A model generated the notes under the pieces. The model saw only the letters and a program-made list of their open reading frames with translations. It did no database searches and had not been told where the DNA came from. This document shows positions 43,446 to 55,323 of a stretch of DNA of 64,000 nucleotides, one piece after another. The stretch's first letter is position 1; every line of letters starts with the position of its first letter. This DNA is from Strigamia acuminata. Lineage: Eukaryota; Arthropoda; Chilopoda; Geophilomorpha; Linotaeniidae. The DNA lies in the NCBI GenBank assembly GCA_949358305.1, contig OX442321.1, positions 5,235,605 through 5,299,604 of the forward strand. Reading direction: 5' to 3'. Made by a program: the position numbers and the translations under genes.

Positions 43446-44496
43446 ATGGCCAAACTCACTCCCTCGATGATAAAGAAGAAGAAGATGGAAGATGCTTTAG
43501 CGGTACTATTCGAATATTTTTCTTTACAATTTAACCAATTTTTAACATCTCCATACCTCCGTTACTATTTACAGGAAAAGAAACTCGAAGAGATCAAACA
43601 AGAAAGCGGTAATAATAACAATAATTTCCAACAATTTAACAATAGCAAAATTAAAACTAAAATACAAAATCCAGATGTAGAGAGCGACGCTGATCCCGAA
43701 GACTTGGCGATCGACGAAGACGTAGAAGAAGACGAAGAAGATAATTCCGAAGGTACAAAAAAATAAAATTAAAAAATTAAAAAATAAAAATCTATTTTAA
43801 TATCAGATGAAATCCCGACTCCAACGAAGCAAAGCCCGGCTAAAAAAGGCCGAAAACGCAGCGCAGCGGCGAAGAAATTAAAGAAAAATCTACAAGCGAA
43901 GAAAGACGACGACGACGTGAAGAAAATCAATTTTAAACGACCGGCCGAAGACGTCGAGCAAAATCCTGCCAAGAAAGTGCGCGTCACTTTCGAATGCGAC
44001 GACCAAGTGCTGAAAGCGCACCACGAACGGTTGTTTAAAATCGCCGGCGAAAAGTTTGCGCGCGGGGTAGACAAAGTCAGGTTGTTCGTCAAATGGCTCC
44101 CGCGCACCGTTTCGCTCGAAGATCTGAAAGAAGCGTTCCCGAAATGCTCGGGCGTGAAGAAATTTAAAGGGTAATGATTTATTTTAGTCGTTGAAAATGA
44201 AAGTCTAATTGTTTTTTATCAGAGACAAAGCGTACGTGACTTTTAAGACGGAGGCCGAGGCCAAGGAAGAGTTTGAGAGCGGGGCGGATAAGGTTATTTG
44301 CGGCAAAAAGGTTGCGGTTCTCTACGCAGATAACAATGGTAACGTTGAATTTAGTGTTGTGTTGGTTTTCTAGGTGGTTTTTTTAATTCGGAAATTGTGT
44401 TTTGGTATTGCAGATGACGAGTTTAATAAAATTAGAAGTAAAAACGCGAAGGCGAGGAAACGACGAGGAAGGCCCGCGACGAAGCAAGCTAAATAG
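43446..44496 (+). CDS. Nucleolin-like protein G, single RRM
   Basis: Exons 43446-43502, 43575-43608, 43675-43752, 43807-44170, 44223-44338 and 44414-44496 give 243 residues, all in phase. Leader MAKLTPSMIKKKKMEDALA is nearly identical to that of gene H. An acidic segment, a basic segment (KKGRKRSAAAKKLKKN) and FKRPAEDVEQNPAKKVRVTFECD (also matching H) precede the helix VLKAHHERLFKIAGEKF and one RRM (VRLFVKWLPRTVSLEDL; AYVTFKTEAEAKEEF). The end is Arg/Lys-rich (ARKRRGRPATKQAK). The 66 bp second intron could also be read through in frame. Role inferred as nucleolar RNA binding. Confidence 0.83.
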
Positions 44497-44589
44497 ACGA
44501 TGTCGAGAAAGATATTCCAATGTTATTTCACTATTTCGTAGCGATGTTATTGTAAAACAACAAATGAATAAATGAATTTTTTTAAAACT

Positions 44590-45005
44590 ATATTTATCCT
44601 TATTTTATTTTTAAATCGACAAAATTTTCTTAAACGGAGTAAAATTCATGGAAGGGAACATTTTATTCGTTATTATTTCGTTTGAAAATAATAATGGCGG
44701 CAAGTTATCGTGTTCTTTAAGAATAATACTATATGTACACGACTAAATGCATTTTTATTTTGAAATCTACAAAATTTACTCAAAATAAGTAAAGTTAATG
44801 GAAAGGAACATTTCTTCATTCTTTATTTCACTTAAAAATAATAATGGCGGCAGGTTATGATATGTTCTTTAAAATGTTCTTTAATATGTACACGAATAAA
44901 TGCATTTTTAAAAGACAAAATCTGTTTTATTTTATTTTTACAATTTTTAAAAACATACCAAATAAGTATTTTAATCTCATTTAAAAATAACAATGGCGGC
45001 TGGTG
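44590..45005 (+). repeat. Three tandem copies of a roughly 150 bp repeat
   Basis: AATAATAATGGCGGCA (44690), AATAATAATGGCGGCAGG (44837) and AATAACAATGGCGGCTGG (44988) head successive copies that also share GTTCTTTAA, ATGTACACGA and AATGCATTTTTA. It lies between the end of gene G and the promoter of gene H. Confidence 0.7.
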
Positions 45006-45282
45006 GATAAATAAATGACATAATTCAAACTCTCGTAAATTCGCGCGCCGTAGATCTCGCGCACGGTACCATGCAGGCGGTAGACTAATCCAAAGTTCGC
45101 CTATTGGCCGCGGACTTATCTCACCGAGCGCACCCATTGGCTGAACCAACCTATATTCAACTTCCTGTTAGACACACACGGCCATTTGCTTTCATCTCAG
45201 CATTCACTTCGCACGTGTTGGACACTGATACTAGTCGCATCTCCAAATCCTCTCTCGTAACTTTTAGATATTAGATTCCGTA

Positions 45283-47267
45283 ATGGCTAAACTGACACCA
45301 ATGATGATCAAGAAGAAGAAGATGGAAGAAGCTTTAGCCGTAAGTATCTTATCATAACTTTATTTCGCGGCCAATTTGCAGCGGCAATCCGTTGGGCCAC
45401 CACGTGGGGTACAACTATTCTAACGCAACCACGTTGTAACTTTATAGGGAAAGAAGTCCAACGATTCGAAACTCTTATTCCAAGACGCCGAAGACGATTC
45501 GGGAAGCGAAGACGATCACGAAGGTACGAAAACATTTCCACTCAAATTTCCCAAGTTAAACGCAATAACGAAATGAAAAATGGTCCCGCGTGGCGCTAAA
45601 ATTGGATTTTCAAACTCTTTGTCTATTTAAACCATTTAAACGTGCAAATCCGACCGAAAACGAAAACATAACACCCAACAACGATTAATATCGATAGAAT
45701 TTAATTAAATTTAATTAAAATTAATTTTTTTTTTTTTAATTTTAGATGATGTCGACGATTTGGAAGACGATAGTGACGATATTGAAATGGAGGGAGATGA
45801 TGATGATGATGACGAAGATGATGATGAAGACGATGAAGGTGATTAGATTTTTTAATTTAATAATTATTTTATTTAATTTTTTTTTTTTGGGAAATTATTT
45901 TAGATGACGACGAGACGCCAGAGTTGGTTACCAAGCAGGCGAAGAAAGGCGCTGCCGCGAAGCAACAAACTCCGATGAAAATGGAGCGCAAAACCCCGCA
46001 GAAATTGGCGAAAACTCCGCTGGCCAAAACCCCGATGAAGGGCCAGACTCCGGTGGTCGCGAAGCAAGGCAAACAGACGCCCGTGGTGGCCAAGAAAGGC
46101 AAACAAATGGAAGACGATGATGAAGAGGACGAAGATGACGACGACGAAGAAATGGCTTCGGATGATGACGACGATGAAGAGGAGGACGAATCGTCCGAGG
46201 GCGACGAAGCGGAGGAAGAGGACGACGAAGAGGAGAACGGTGACGTGAAAAAGGGCGGCAAGAAACGACCGGCCGAAGACGACATCGTCCGCTCGCCGAA
46301 GAAAGTGAAAATGACGTTTGAATGCAGCAATCAAGAAATCTTAGCACAATACGAACGATTAGGTAAATTTTAATTTTAATTTTTGGTTAATTAATTTAAT
46401 TTTAATTCGTTTTTTAGTGGAAATCGATTCCCGATCGCTGTTTATTCGATTCCAATCGGGATTGAACGCCGAACAGATCCAAGCTATGTCGCCAGACATC
46501 AAATCTGTCATTGTGTACAACACGGGGTAATTAATTATTATATTTTTTTTGTTAATTTAAATTTTTTAATTAATTTTTTTTATTTTAGGTCCGGAGTAAT
46601 CAGTTTCGATAGCGAAGCCATCGCGGAGAAAAACATGAAAGTGTTGCGGTCGAAATCGAACGATTCGAACGGCTTGGAAGTGAGTTACAACGGAGCGAAG
46701 AACGGCCGACAACCGTTCATGGGACAGAAGAACGTGTTCGCTTTGGATAGATCCAAACTGACCGTGCAAGGTCTGCCGGACAACGCGTCCGCCGACGAAC
46801 TAAAGAAAGCTTTCCCCAAATGCGCCAAAGCCGAAGTGAACAACAATAGAGGATACGTGAGATTCTCTTCGGAAGAAGACTGCAAAGATGCCTTCGAAAG
46901 CTCCAGCGATCTGTCCATCGGTGGCCGCAAAGTCGGTGTCGTGTATTCCTACGTCACAATCCCAGGTAATTATTTTTAAATTAATTATTTTTAAATTAAA
47001 ATTGAATTAATTTATTATTTTTTAGGTTTCGGGAATGAGAAATCGGGTCATTTCAGTCCCAGAGGTCGTGGACGGGGCCGGGGAACGTTTAACGGCAGCG
47101 ACGGGTTCCGAGGCGGACGAGGACGAGGAGGGTTCCGCGGAGGACGTGGTCGTGGCGGCGGCGAGGGGTTCCGTGGTGGTCGCGGACGTGGTGACTTCCG
47201 CGGTGGTCGTGGTCAGCGAGGTGGTGGATTCAGAGGCGGAAGGGGCCGAGTGGTTGCGGATAATTAA
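45283..47267 (+). CDS. Nucleolin homologue H, two RRMs and RGG tail
   Basis: Exons 45283-45339, 45448-45523, 45746-45838, 45904-46362, 46418-46526, 46589-46965 and 47026-47267 give 470 residues, all in phase. Leader MAKLTPMMIKKKKMEEALA; Asp/Glu runs (DDDDDDEDDDEDD; EEEDESSEGDEAEEEDDEE) alternate with TPMKMERKTPQKLAKTP basic repeats; KKRPAEDDIVRSPKKVKMTFE looks like an NLS; RRM1 (RSLFIRFQSGLNAEQI); RRM2 (KLTVQGLPDNASADEL; RGYVRFSSEEDCKDAF); then an RGG tail with seven or so RGGRGRG blocks. This is the full nucleolin plan: acidic stretches, RRMs, RGG. Nucleolin acts in rRNA transcription and pre-rRNA processing in the nucleolus. It has two RRMs rather than the four of vertebrates. Probably the parent-type member of the cluster. 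AATAAA at about 47371. Confidence 0.9.
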
Positions 47268-48758
47268 ACAATTTAAGATTTTATTGTTTTTTATTCTTCA
47301 CAATCATTCCTCCGTACTCTTAAGATAAACAAATATTGTCATTTAATGTAGTTGAATATTCGAAGTATGAAATAAAGATTTTTATGAGTAAAAATTTGAA
47401 GAAAAAGTAACGGATTTTTTTTTTTTAATTTTAATATAAAAATCGATACATTTAAATTTGAAATTATTTTTTTTATGTTTTGGTTTTTTTTTTTTAAATA
47501 CAGAAACGTTACTTCATTGTCGTGGCTTAGTATTCACCGATATATAAAAAAGGAAATGAAAGATTGGTGAAAATTAAGCCGAAATAAGCAAATTTTTAAC
47601 TTAATACAAAAATGAGGAAAGGGATAATAAAACCACACTATTTTATAGGATTATTAGAAATTTTGTACACAGTTTGATATTTTTTTTTGTTTGTTGTATG
47701 TACAAAGGGTTATCTTCAGCCGAGGATTACATTTGGCGGGGTTTAATAAAATGGATAAATGGGCACTGTGTATATTATAAATAACCAATTTTTATTTTTA
47801 CTGGAAGTCACTGAGCACAAGAATTTTTTTGTTTAGTTTTTTTTTTTTTACAATTTATTCTTTTAAATATTATAAAATAATGTAAAAACCATCATATTTT
47901 GGTATTAAGTTTTAACGTTACGAAAAAATAATAAAAATATAGAGAGAGAGAATAAGAATTAAATCAAAACAAACAAAATCGTGTCTTCGCAGTACAATTT
48001 TAAAACAAAAAATTAATTTTTTTTTTCCAAGTTGGTAAAAGTATTTTTCTTTACACACAAAAATAAGAAAAAACAAAAATCTAAATTAAAATCTAAGAAA
48101 AAAAAAAATTTAAATTATTAATTAATTTTTTTTTTCTGTTTTTACAAATTTGCCCATTTCAAATTTACACTTTTTTTATTTTACGTTTCAATTTCCAAGT
48201 TTATTTGAAAGACACATCAGTTGCATTCGTCACTAAAACAAAAATAAAAAATAAAAATAATTTGTTTCACCAATAAACGTTCAAGACAAAGGAAAAAAAA
48301 AAATTTAAACAGAAGCTAAACACAAAACAATTACTCTACAAACTGCTGCCGTTGAGTTTTGACAAGAAAATCAGCAAATATCTGGCAACCTTATCTATCA
48401 CACGGTTGAAAATACTTCAAATATCCGTTTAAAAAAGCACCGCCGGCAACGGACAATGCAAATAAAGCTAAACTTGTCAAGAAATTAAAAACTTAAAAAC
48501 CAAAAAGAAAAAAAAATTTCAAAACAAAAAAGAAAACCAAAAAACGAAGAGTAAAAATCAAAAATGAATTCCAATTGAATCCTAACACCAAAGGTTTCCA
48601 GTCAGTACAGCTGTCTTCACAAGTTGTAGTCTTTATTTTCTGCTTCCTATCTAATTAAAAGACGAAAACATCGTATTAAATATCAAATCCACAAAAAACA
48701 ATCTAATTTATTCCAAAATTCCACAATATTCAATCATTACTCGCCATTTGAGCTAGGG
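47268..48758. other. 3' flanks of nucleolin H and eIF4E; no gene
   Basis: Two convergent 3' UTRs in very AT-rich DNA. A minus-strand AATAAA is at about 48200. No conserved frame or RNA gene was recognised. Confidence 0.5.
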
Positions 48759-50916
48759 TTAAACTGTGTATAAAGTTTTGGCTGTTGAGCCCGACTTGGA
48801 CATTGTATCTATATGTGCCTACAAAAAAAACAAAAAAATCGTTAATCCAACGTTAATTTAACATTTTTAACATCAATACCTGATATCCTATTGTAATTTT
48901 TGATGGTATATTTAATCTTTCCTTCAATTTCCTTCTGAAAACCCAAAAAATCGTCATTAAATTGATTTTTCAGGCCAAAAATCGTCATTTAATTCATTTT
49001 TAAGGCCAAAAATTATCATTTAATTAACTTTTAACGCAAAAAATAGTCATTAAATTGATTTTTAAGGCAAAAAATCATCATTTAATTGATTTTTAAGGCC
49101 AAAAATCATCATTTAATTGATTTTTAAGGCCAAAAATCGTCATAAAATTGATTTTTAAGGCCAAAAATCGTCATTAAATTGATTTTTAAGGCCAAAAATT
49201 GTCATTAAATTGATTTTTAAGGCCAAAAATCGTCATTTAATTGATTTTTAAGGCCAAAAATCATCATTTAATTGATTTTTAAGGCCAAAAATCGTCATAA
49301 AATTGATTTTTAAGGCCAAAAATCGTCATTAAATTGATTTTTAAGGCCAAAAATCGTTATTAAATTGATTTTTAACGCAAAAAATCGTCATTTAATTCAT
49401 TTTTAAGACAAAAAATCGTCATTTTATACCCTATCTTAATATTAGGTTCCATTTTCCTCGCGGTTGCAGTCCATACTGCAAGCTTGTCCCCCTTTGGTCT
49501 CACATTAACTACAGCGCCGCAGATTTCGTCGCTTTGTTCCTCGAAAGCTTCTCCTATTAGGCACAACAACTGTGGACGAAATTGAGGACAAAATTTAAGT
49601 ATTTTCTCGTTCTTTTTCTCTTTTTCTGCGCCGTATTCTCACAGTTTCCAACCAAAAGTTGTCCAATTCGACAGACCGTTGGTTCTTATTCAAATTAATT
49701 AACCATCGTCCTCCCTGTTTATTCCTGTCGTCTTCCCACATTGGTTTAATTCCAAACTGAAAAAAACTCACTCTCGTTTAGATTCGAATCGAATCGAATT
49801 AAACCTAGTTTGTGTCACCTTGAAGAGGTTGTAATCACAACCCGATTGCAATTTGCTGGCCACTTCGATGTGGTTGTACAACCTAAACGCAAAGAGAAAT
49901 GTCAGTTTTGAGCGAAATGGAATTTCATTGTCGACCCTTTACGCCCAGAAATCCTCGACTGTGTCAAACGATGTTATTTCTTGTAGGTTTTCTTCCCATT
50001 GTTTCATCTTATCGTTTTTAAAAAACCACAGGGTCCAACGATTTTGGAGCGGGTGTTTGATTAACAACTCGGGCGGCAAATTCTCGTAGTCTTGCACAGT
50101 TTGCAATTGGTCGCCAGACGCTTGCGCCTGTTCCTACACAAAATAAACAGAAAAAGAATTAATAAAACTCAACAAAATGCAACAAAATGCAATAAAATTC
50201 AACAAAATACAAATATATACCATAAAATTCAACAAAATTCGATAAAATTCGATAAAAATGCAAAAATATTCAATCAAATACAAAAATATTCTACAAAATT
50301 CAATAAAACATAAAAATATTCGACAAAATTATATAAAATACAAAAATATTCGATAAAATTCAACAAAATTTAACCAAATTCAACTAAATCCATTCCATCA
50401 GTTTCCCAAATGGCCAATTTATTAAATTCAGTCTTTTCCGCCTTTTTTCCTCCAAAAACTTTCAACAAATTCGTCCAATTCGAATAAATTTATTCAAAAA
50501 AAAAAAATTTTCCATTCAAAATTTTTTTTTCCATAACCTTGATGTGTATTGTTGAAATGGCGCATTCGAAATGGATTTAAACGAAAATCCGCATGGAAAT
50601 TAAAACGATAAGCGAGTGAGATTATTTGGGCGATGTTGTAACGGTTTAATGGCCAACTTGCACATGTGTGCGGTGTCCATGGACGACAAATCATCGGAAC
50701 ACATTGCATGCTTTCTCGTCGTGTAGGCTCAACACGAAAACATATTTACGATCCATCCCGACGTATCGGCATTCAAAAAAACACCGTTATTCCATTCCAA
50801 ACACAGAAAAGTGTATCTTATTCGGCTAAAGTTGTGTCAAGACCAAAGCGAAAGGATATTTGGCTGAAACTTCACTGGAAAATTACCTCCATTGGATCCG
50901 GTTTCTCGGCCGCCAT
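48759..50916 (-). CDS. EIF4E: Translation initiation factor eIF4E (mRNA cap-binding)
   Basis: Seven exons, 50916-50887, 50133-49943, 49882-49819, 49756-49643, 49569-49430, 48934-48880 and 48818-48759, give 217 residues, the vertebrate eIF4E length. Blocks: HPLQNRWTLWFFKNDK, SFDTVEDFWALYNHI, IKPMWEDDRNKQGGRW, LDNFWLET, CGAVVNVRPKGDK, and the C-terminus KSGSTAKTLYTV. The cap-sandwich tryptophans W56 and W102 and the adjacent E103 are present at the same positions as in human. It binds the m7G cap in the cytoplasm and recruits eIF4G. The ATG sits in an AACATGGCGGCC context. Introns are repeat-filled: 48950-49425 (tandem) and about 50150-50400 (AACAAAATTCAATAAAAT-like). Confidence 0.95.
48950..49425. 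repeat. Intronic tandem repeat in eIF4E, about 31 bp
   Basis: About 14 copies of AAATTGATTTTTAAGGCCAA plus AAATCGTCATT fill the fifth intron. Confidence 0.9.
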
Positions 50917-52002
50917 GTTGCTTCTGATTCGATTGAGTTCGAATCACATGACAGGACGAGAATGCGTAGTCTCGAACCCAAAAACAAGCACCAAATTTCG
51001 AATCGATTTACTTAAATTTTACTAGTAAATTGTAGTTTACACCCTAAAAAATAACTAATTTAGTCGTTTTCTTTGGTTTTGCGATTAAATTTTGTATTGG
51101 AATGAAATACTGTGCGACGTCATCGAGAAGATTTAAAAGTAAATGTTAATATTTTTGCATAGACAAATGTTTATTATTTACTGAATAAATAACCTTGCTT
51201 ATTTTTTCCTATACGAATTAGTTCCGGAAAAAGGTACATAGAAAAACAAACAAACAAATCACAATCATTTTATGCATTTATAGTAATCTTCATCATTAAA
51301 AACGGAAATAGACATCAGCTACTTGTCCGATGCTGTTGTCACGTGGGGTGGTTAACCAGTCGCTATGGCAACGATGGATGACGTTTGAAAAGTAAGTGAA
51401 CCTCTCAAGTGTTTTTAATAATGCAAAAAAATTTGTTCAATCGAATCGTGCTCGTCTTGCAGATATAGAAGTTGATAAAACAGTCCAGGGGTGGAGCTGA
51501 TTGGCTCAGAAGGTCGAAGCACTTGTAAGTAATTTTTTAATTCACACAAATAATTTCGCATTCTAAAAAAAAATAATTATTTTAATTTTATTAAAATATT
51601 CAAAAATTTAAATATAGAATTTAAAAAAAAAATTTAATTGTATTTTTGGGTCGAATTTCTTTTTATTTTCTTCCCATTTCGTAATTTTCAATTTTATCGT
51701 TAATAAAAATGGCGGAAAACGATTTTTATTTCTTTAAAATTTATTTTAAAATAAATAAAAATAATAATTGTCTTTCAAAAAAAAAGTGACTCGTAACGTC
51801 GTAAATTACATTCTTACTTCCTTTGAATCATTTATCAAAAATTGAGCAACAAGTAAGTAAATAACCTTTCGCGCACGCGCATCGCCGATGCTGCACAGCG
51901 AGGCAAAACAAAGGAAAAACAAAACCGCCATTATTTCGATCGCAATCAAATCGAAACCGGCCTTGAAAACCTTCTTATTGGGAATGAACTGTTCATGGTA
52001 GA
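50917..52002. other. Intergenic/5' leader region between eIF4E and the membrane-protein gene
   Basis: Contains possible non-coding leader exons of the next gene: GACGTTTGAAAA|GTAAGTG at about 51390, and about 51464-51521 between CTTGCAG and GTAAGTA. GTCGCTATGGCAAC (51358) resembles an X-box. On the minus strand a signal-peptide-like run MAVLFFLCFASLC (about 51930) is followed by a possible donor, but no partner exon was found. Confidence 0.35.
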
Positions 52003-55000
52003 ATGCCAATAAATAAAAGACAGGATGAAATTAATGAAACTGATTTTCCCCAGTCATTAAAACAATTTATTTCTTCTTATTCCAGACAAAACACCACCCA
52101 GTCGATTTTCTCACCAGCAATGCACAATAAGACACACCCAAACAACCACTTTTATTACACAGATCTTCTCTTCGTCAACTACACTGAACCGAAAAACAGT
52201 AAGTGGGATAAAAAACCATAATTATACATGAGATAAACTGGTAGGTAAATAGTAATTGTTACTCTCCAAAACCTTGACATTGAAAAGTGAAAGTCACTTA
52301 AGTTAATACAGTGGCTGATGATTTTTCCAAGTTGTAGGTCAAGGTTAGTTGTTTAACCATAAGTAGAAGTGATTAACACACATTTCCTGGTGCTTGGTTT
52401 GTGAAAAAATGAAACCAGATTGTTTGATGATCATTTTTCATTCAAGAAATTGAAGATGTGTGCACTTGAAGCCAGTTTTTGTTGGTTATGACCAATACAT
52501 TCTGCTCTCTAATTTCATTTCCTTCCCATTAGCTGGAATTATAGGGTGGATGTGAATTGTAGGAAATATACTGGGCCCTCACAAACCACAAGAAAGGTTT
52601 AATAGATTCAGGTGAGGGGAAACAGGGAGTCATAAAAATGAACCAAACAAACAGAAAATTGCACCTAATCTTTCAACTTTTTCTGGGTGACAGTTAAAGT
52701 GGTATTTCATCATTTTGACAATGGAAATTTTTTAAATTTATTATTATTATTATTTCTATGCTGCAAATTCAAATTTATGCAAATTATTTGTTTAAATTTC
52801 CATCAAAAATGGGTTTTTATATTCAAATTAAATGACCATGACCATTATTTTGGTCACAGAGTAGTCTTTCCCTTATTAAAACTCAAGATGTTTTAAGTTC
52901 AAACTCAAAGATACCCACTGACTACCTTGGCCTATTTATTTAAGCACTGCAATGAAATTATAACGAAAAGGAAAGAAAAATGTAAATGTAAATCAAAAAA
53001 TGGTAGTTAGATGAAAACGAGGCTTAATTTGACCTTTTAAAATCGCGATATTTGTCTCCCGTTACATTAAGGGGTAATTTAAGTAGCTGTGGTTTGTCGG
53101 GATTTTAAACAATAGGTTGATCGACGCCATTTTGGCTTTTCTGCGGGATTTTTATTGCTGGATTTGAATAGTTTTAGAGAGATAAAAGTGTTTAGAGTGG
53201 AAAAGTTTGAGTTGAAATTGATATTTTCGAAGTTTTTGACGGAATTTGATTATTTGAATGTGCGTCACAATTTTCGCACTCTAGTGGCGAAAAGTTCAAA
53301 TGGGTACAAGTAGTGGGAATTGACTGGACTGAAACAGACCAGACAGGTTGTCTTTACATCGCAAGTGTTTGCTAATGTCAGATCTAGATGCAACGCAATA
53401 GAAACACGTGTTGAGAGAAAGGTATGAGCTTAAACCATTACCACCATCACTCAACATTGTTTCCATCTCTTACAGAAAATAATCTCGATCCAGCACAAAC
53501 AAATGAAGTCTTAGGTAAGAAAAATTTAATTTTTTAAATAAATAATTTGCATGAATTAAAATATTAAATTAAAAAATGGAAAAAAAAATTGATATTTTTG
53601 TGTCAATTTTTTAATTTAATTAATTTGTTTACTGTAAACACGTTGGGAAATGTCCTTGGGTAAATTGGTGATGACATTTTTAGTGTTTTTTTTAAATTAT
53701 TATTATTTTTTTGTTTTATTTTTGTTGTTTTATTACATTTGTTTGTGGCATTGCGTGCACCATTTCGCCATTCTTTCAGTTTGTGGTTTTTTTTTTTTTT
53801 TTTGAATAGAAAAAAATTGTAAAGAATACATTGAGTGTTTTTGTTTGAGTTTCCCTTTCGACATGAAATAATATTTGATGCTACAAGGCTTAAACTTGAA
53901 ATTTATTTATGATGCAGGTTGGTTACGCACAGCGGTATATGACAATAATAATAGAAAATCAGGCGCGACTTCCTTTGAATAATTCCTATACACACTGTTG
54001 ATATTCATAATGAAATTAAACCAGAACACATGTCCTGAAAGCGATTTTTTTTATTATCTATTTATCAACAAAATCTGTCAGTAGGTCACAACTCCACAGT
54101 TGAAATTTCATCGTAAATTCGAGAAAAAATGGCGAATTTACGCAAATTTTTGCGGATAATTTTTAGGCTTAATTACGTCCACCGCTAGGGGATACTCTCG
54201 ACACCAGTCAAAGAAAATGTCGGACAAAAACAAATTTGTATTTAACCAGATTTAAATAAATTTACAAAAAAAAATAGAAATAATTTATTTAAATTACCTG
54301 AATATTTAATTTGAAAAAAGAAAAAATTGAAGTTGATATTGAGAATTGAAATCGAGGCGTACCGGAAGATGAAAACGAGAAGTGTTTTTCACTATGTATT
54401 CTAAATCTGTCAGGGTTGCATTCCTTCCGCGGAGGAGACGAGGAATGCGGTTCTAAGGGATCATTTCGCCAGTTATTTATTTCCAGTTCATTTCGTTTCT
54501 ATTTAATACTTTTATTAAACACTCGCACACACGTTCGGCACTTCCTTACACGTTAATTTATAGTTTATCACCATCAGGAAGTCCCGACATCATTAAAAAT
54601 AAAAATTACTTGTTATTTATTCGTTTTTTAAATTGTTTTCTAAATTTGTTTGTTTTTCAGACGAGACGATAAACAACGGTATAAGCATCATCGGGCTATT
54701 TGCTGCGCTTCTTGTCAGCGTCGTCATCATCGTTGGTGTCGCATTTGTTATCCGGTAAGTTGGATGACGTCATCTCACGTTTTGTTTTTGAAATTTGAAT
54801 TTTAAAATAATTGCAGAACAATACGAAAACGACGAGTAGCGGGAAACGAGGATGAGGATACATCATCGAACGAGGTTAAACAAGTTCCAGAAATTATCGA
54901 AACCATTTACAAACCAGAAGTGCATAATCAAGATGACATTACTCAGGTTAGTACCATTGAAACAATGGCGAATTACTCACGGGCCCCACAGGTTCCGGGG

Positions 55001-55323
55001 CCCTAGTCTTTAAAAAAAAATTGATTATTTTGTCAATCATTAAATTTTTTCTCACTAAAAAATGCAATTTTTCAACCGGAAGTGGTGTTTTTTTTGTTTT
55101 CTTCGTGTTTAATCCGCCATTTTGTAGCAAATTTGTCGTGTTTTTATTTGTGTTTGTCCATTTTTTTTTGTATTTTATTCAGACATTCACAATTACTTTT
55201 ACCGAAATGCCAAAGAAAAAGGCGGGAATTGTGCGATGGGTTCCTAAGAATCTCCGCCCAAAACCGAAAAAAGTTGACATTGAAAAACTCAAAAGAGAAC
55301 TTGGACAGATTTATGTATATTAG
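52003..55323 (+). CDS. Small single-pass membrane protein, function unknown
   Basis: Exons 52003-52198, 53476-53514, 54661-54754, 54817-54946 and 55183-55323 join in frame to 199 residues. The N-terminal 85 residues have four glycosylation sequons (NET 11, NTT 30, NKT 42, NYT 59). Residues about 86-109 form one hydrophobic helix (ISIIGLFAALLVSVVIIVG…) followed by RRTIRKRR, which predicts an outside N-terminus and a cytoplasmic tail of about 90 residues. The tail is acidic, then basic (MPKKKAGIVRWVPKNLRPK) and ends ELGQIYVY. No cleavable signal peptide is seen; the ATG at 52003 follows an in-frame stop, but an alternative upstream exon spliced at 52086 cannot be excluded. No family is recognised. 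Confidence 0.6.

Noticed and set aside
51806-52009. Minus-strand frame with a signal-peptide-like start (MAVLFFLCFASLC)
   Set aside because: No downstream minus-strand exon was found before eIF4E, and the plus-strand gene starting at 52003 gives a consistent multi-exon frame.
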